From Acidobacteriota bacterium (GTDB lineage Bacteria > Acidobacteriota > Vicinamibacteria > Vicinamibacterales > 2-12-FULL-66-21), in assembly GCA_013362195.1 (NCBI GenBank), contig JABFWM010000025.1:1-5954 (forward strand): a stretch of 5,954 nt of DNA. Direction: 5' to 3'. The position numbers and the translations under genes were made by a program. The stretch's first letter is position 1. Every line of letters starts with the position of its first letter. A model generated the notes under the pieces. That model was not told the origin of the DNA, did no database searches, and saw nothing but the letters and a program-made list of their open reading frames with translations. This document shows, piece by piece, positions 5,691 to 5,954 of the stretch.

Positions 5691-5954
5691 GACAATCCTT
5701 TCAGCCATCGCGCGTACGCGCCGACGCGGTCCGCGACATCCGGCGAGCTGCCATGTTCGGCAATGACGTTGACGAGCGCGCTGCCGACGACGGCGGCGTC
5801 GGCCCAGCGGCCGACTTCGGCGACGTGCTCGGGACGCGAGATGCCGAACCCCAGCGCGAGCGGCAGACGCGAATGCGATCGAATCCGCCGCACCAGCGGC
5901 TCGGCGTCGCCGCCCAGGCGCTCACGCGCGCCGGTGACGCCGAGCCGCGAAATC
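5687..5954 (-). CDS. trpA: Tryptophan synthase alpha subunit, C-terminal part (gene begins outside window)
   Basis: The minus-strand frame is open at the right edge and ends at TGA 5687-5689, giving 88 residues of the TIM-barrel end. TrpA releases indole from indole-3-glycerol phosphate and passes it to TrpB. The visible motifs match the family's phosphate-binding loops: ISRLGVTGARERLG, then PLALGFGISRPEHVAEV and AAVVGSALVNVI. The C-terminal helix ends YARWLKGLS. No frameshift or early stop is seen. The rest of trpA lies beyond the right edge; other trp genes may precede it. The stop overlaps the chorismate mutase start by four bases (GTGA). Confidence 0.95.
   Translation of the reverse strand, partial: ISRLGVTGARERLGGDAEPLVRRIRSHSRLPLALGFGISRPEHVAEVGRWADAAVVGSALVNVIAEHGSSPDVADRVGAYARWLKGLS
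5696..5701 (-). promoter_or_regulatory. Shine-Dalgarno site that sets the chorismate mutase start
   Basis: AAAGGA on the minus strand, within the last trpA codons, lies five bases before GTG 5688-5690. It is good evidence that translation begins there, coupled to trpA termination, and not at the ATG 18 bases upstream. Confidence 0.6.

Overview
The window is a G+C-rich bacterial chromosome segment (about two thirds G+C by eye). It is dense in genes, with high third-position G+C and long antisense shadow frames. The gene families, the GTAG-type palindromic repeats and the base composition would fit an environmental Acidobacteriota such as Vicinamibacteria. That placement is inference; no rRNA or other marker is present.

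Layout, left to right. Positions 2-1096 (+) hold the C-terminal part of an M16 (insulinase/pitrilysin-like) peptidase whose start lies outside the window. It converges on an acetoacetyl-CoA synthetase gene (1100-3058, -) with only 3 bp between the two stop codons. The rest is a minus-strand aromatic amino acid block, transcribed from the right edge leftwards: the 3' end of trpA (5687-5954), an AroQ-class chorismate mutase (5355-5690), a REP-like palindrome cluster (about 5176-5365), a type I-beta DAHP synthase (4091-5146), a possible 22-codon coupling ORF (4026-4094) and prephenate dehydrogenase (3159-4019). The gene for acetoacetyl-CoA synthetase follows after a 100-bp gap, which carries a TATAAT box and may give it its own promoter.

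The aromatic genes cover the entry step of the shikimate pathway (DAHP synthase), the commitment of chorismate to Phe/Tyr (chorismate mutase), the Tyr-specific oxidation (prephenate dehydrogenase) and the indole-forming half of tryptophan synthase. The DAHP synthase has a T. maritima-like N-terminal domain, so feedback inhibition is plausible. Translational coupling is suggested by a GTGA stop/start overlap at trpA/chorismate mutase and a second one at DAHP synthase/small ORF.

The least ordinary parts are three. First, a cluster of three palindromes shares the plan GTAG foot, 8-bp stem, TTCA loop, but has unrelated stems; half-palindrome debris runs into the chorismate mutase stop codon. Second, the only good ribosome-binding site for tyrA drives a 22-codon frame that ends in TGA just before an in-frame TTG start. 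Third, the chorismate mutase has Glu at the position of the E. coli catalytic Gln88. I found no wholly new multi-gene system here.
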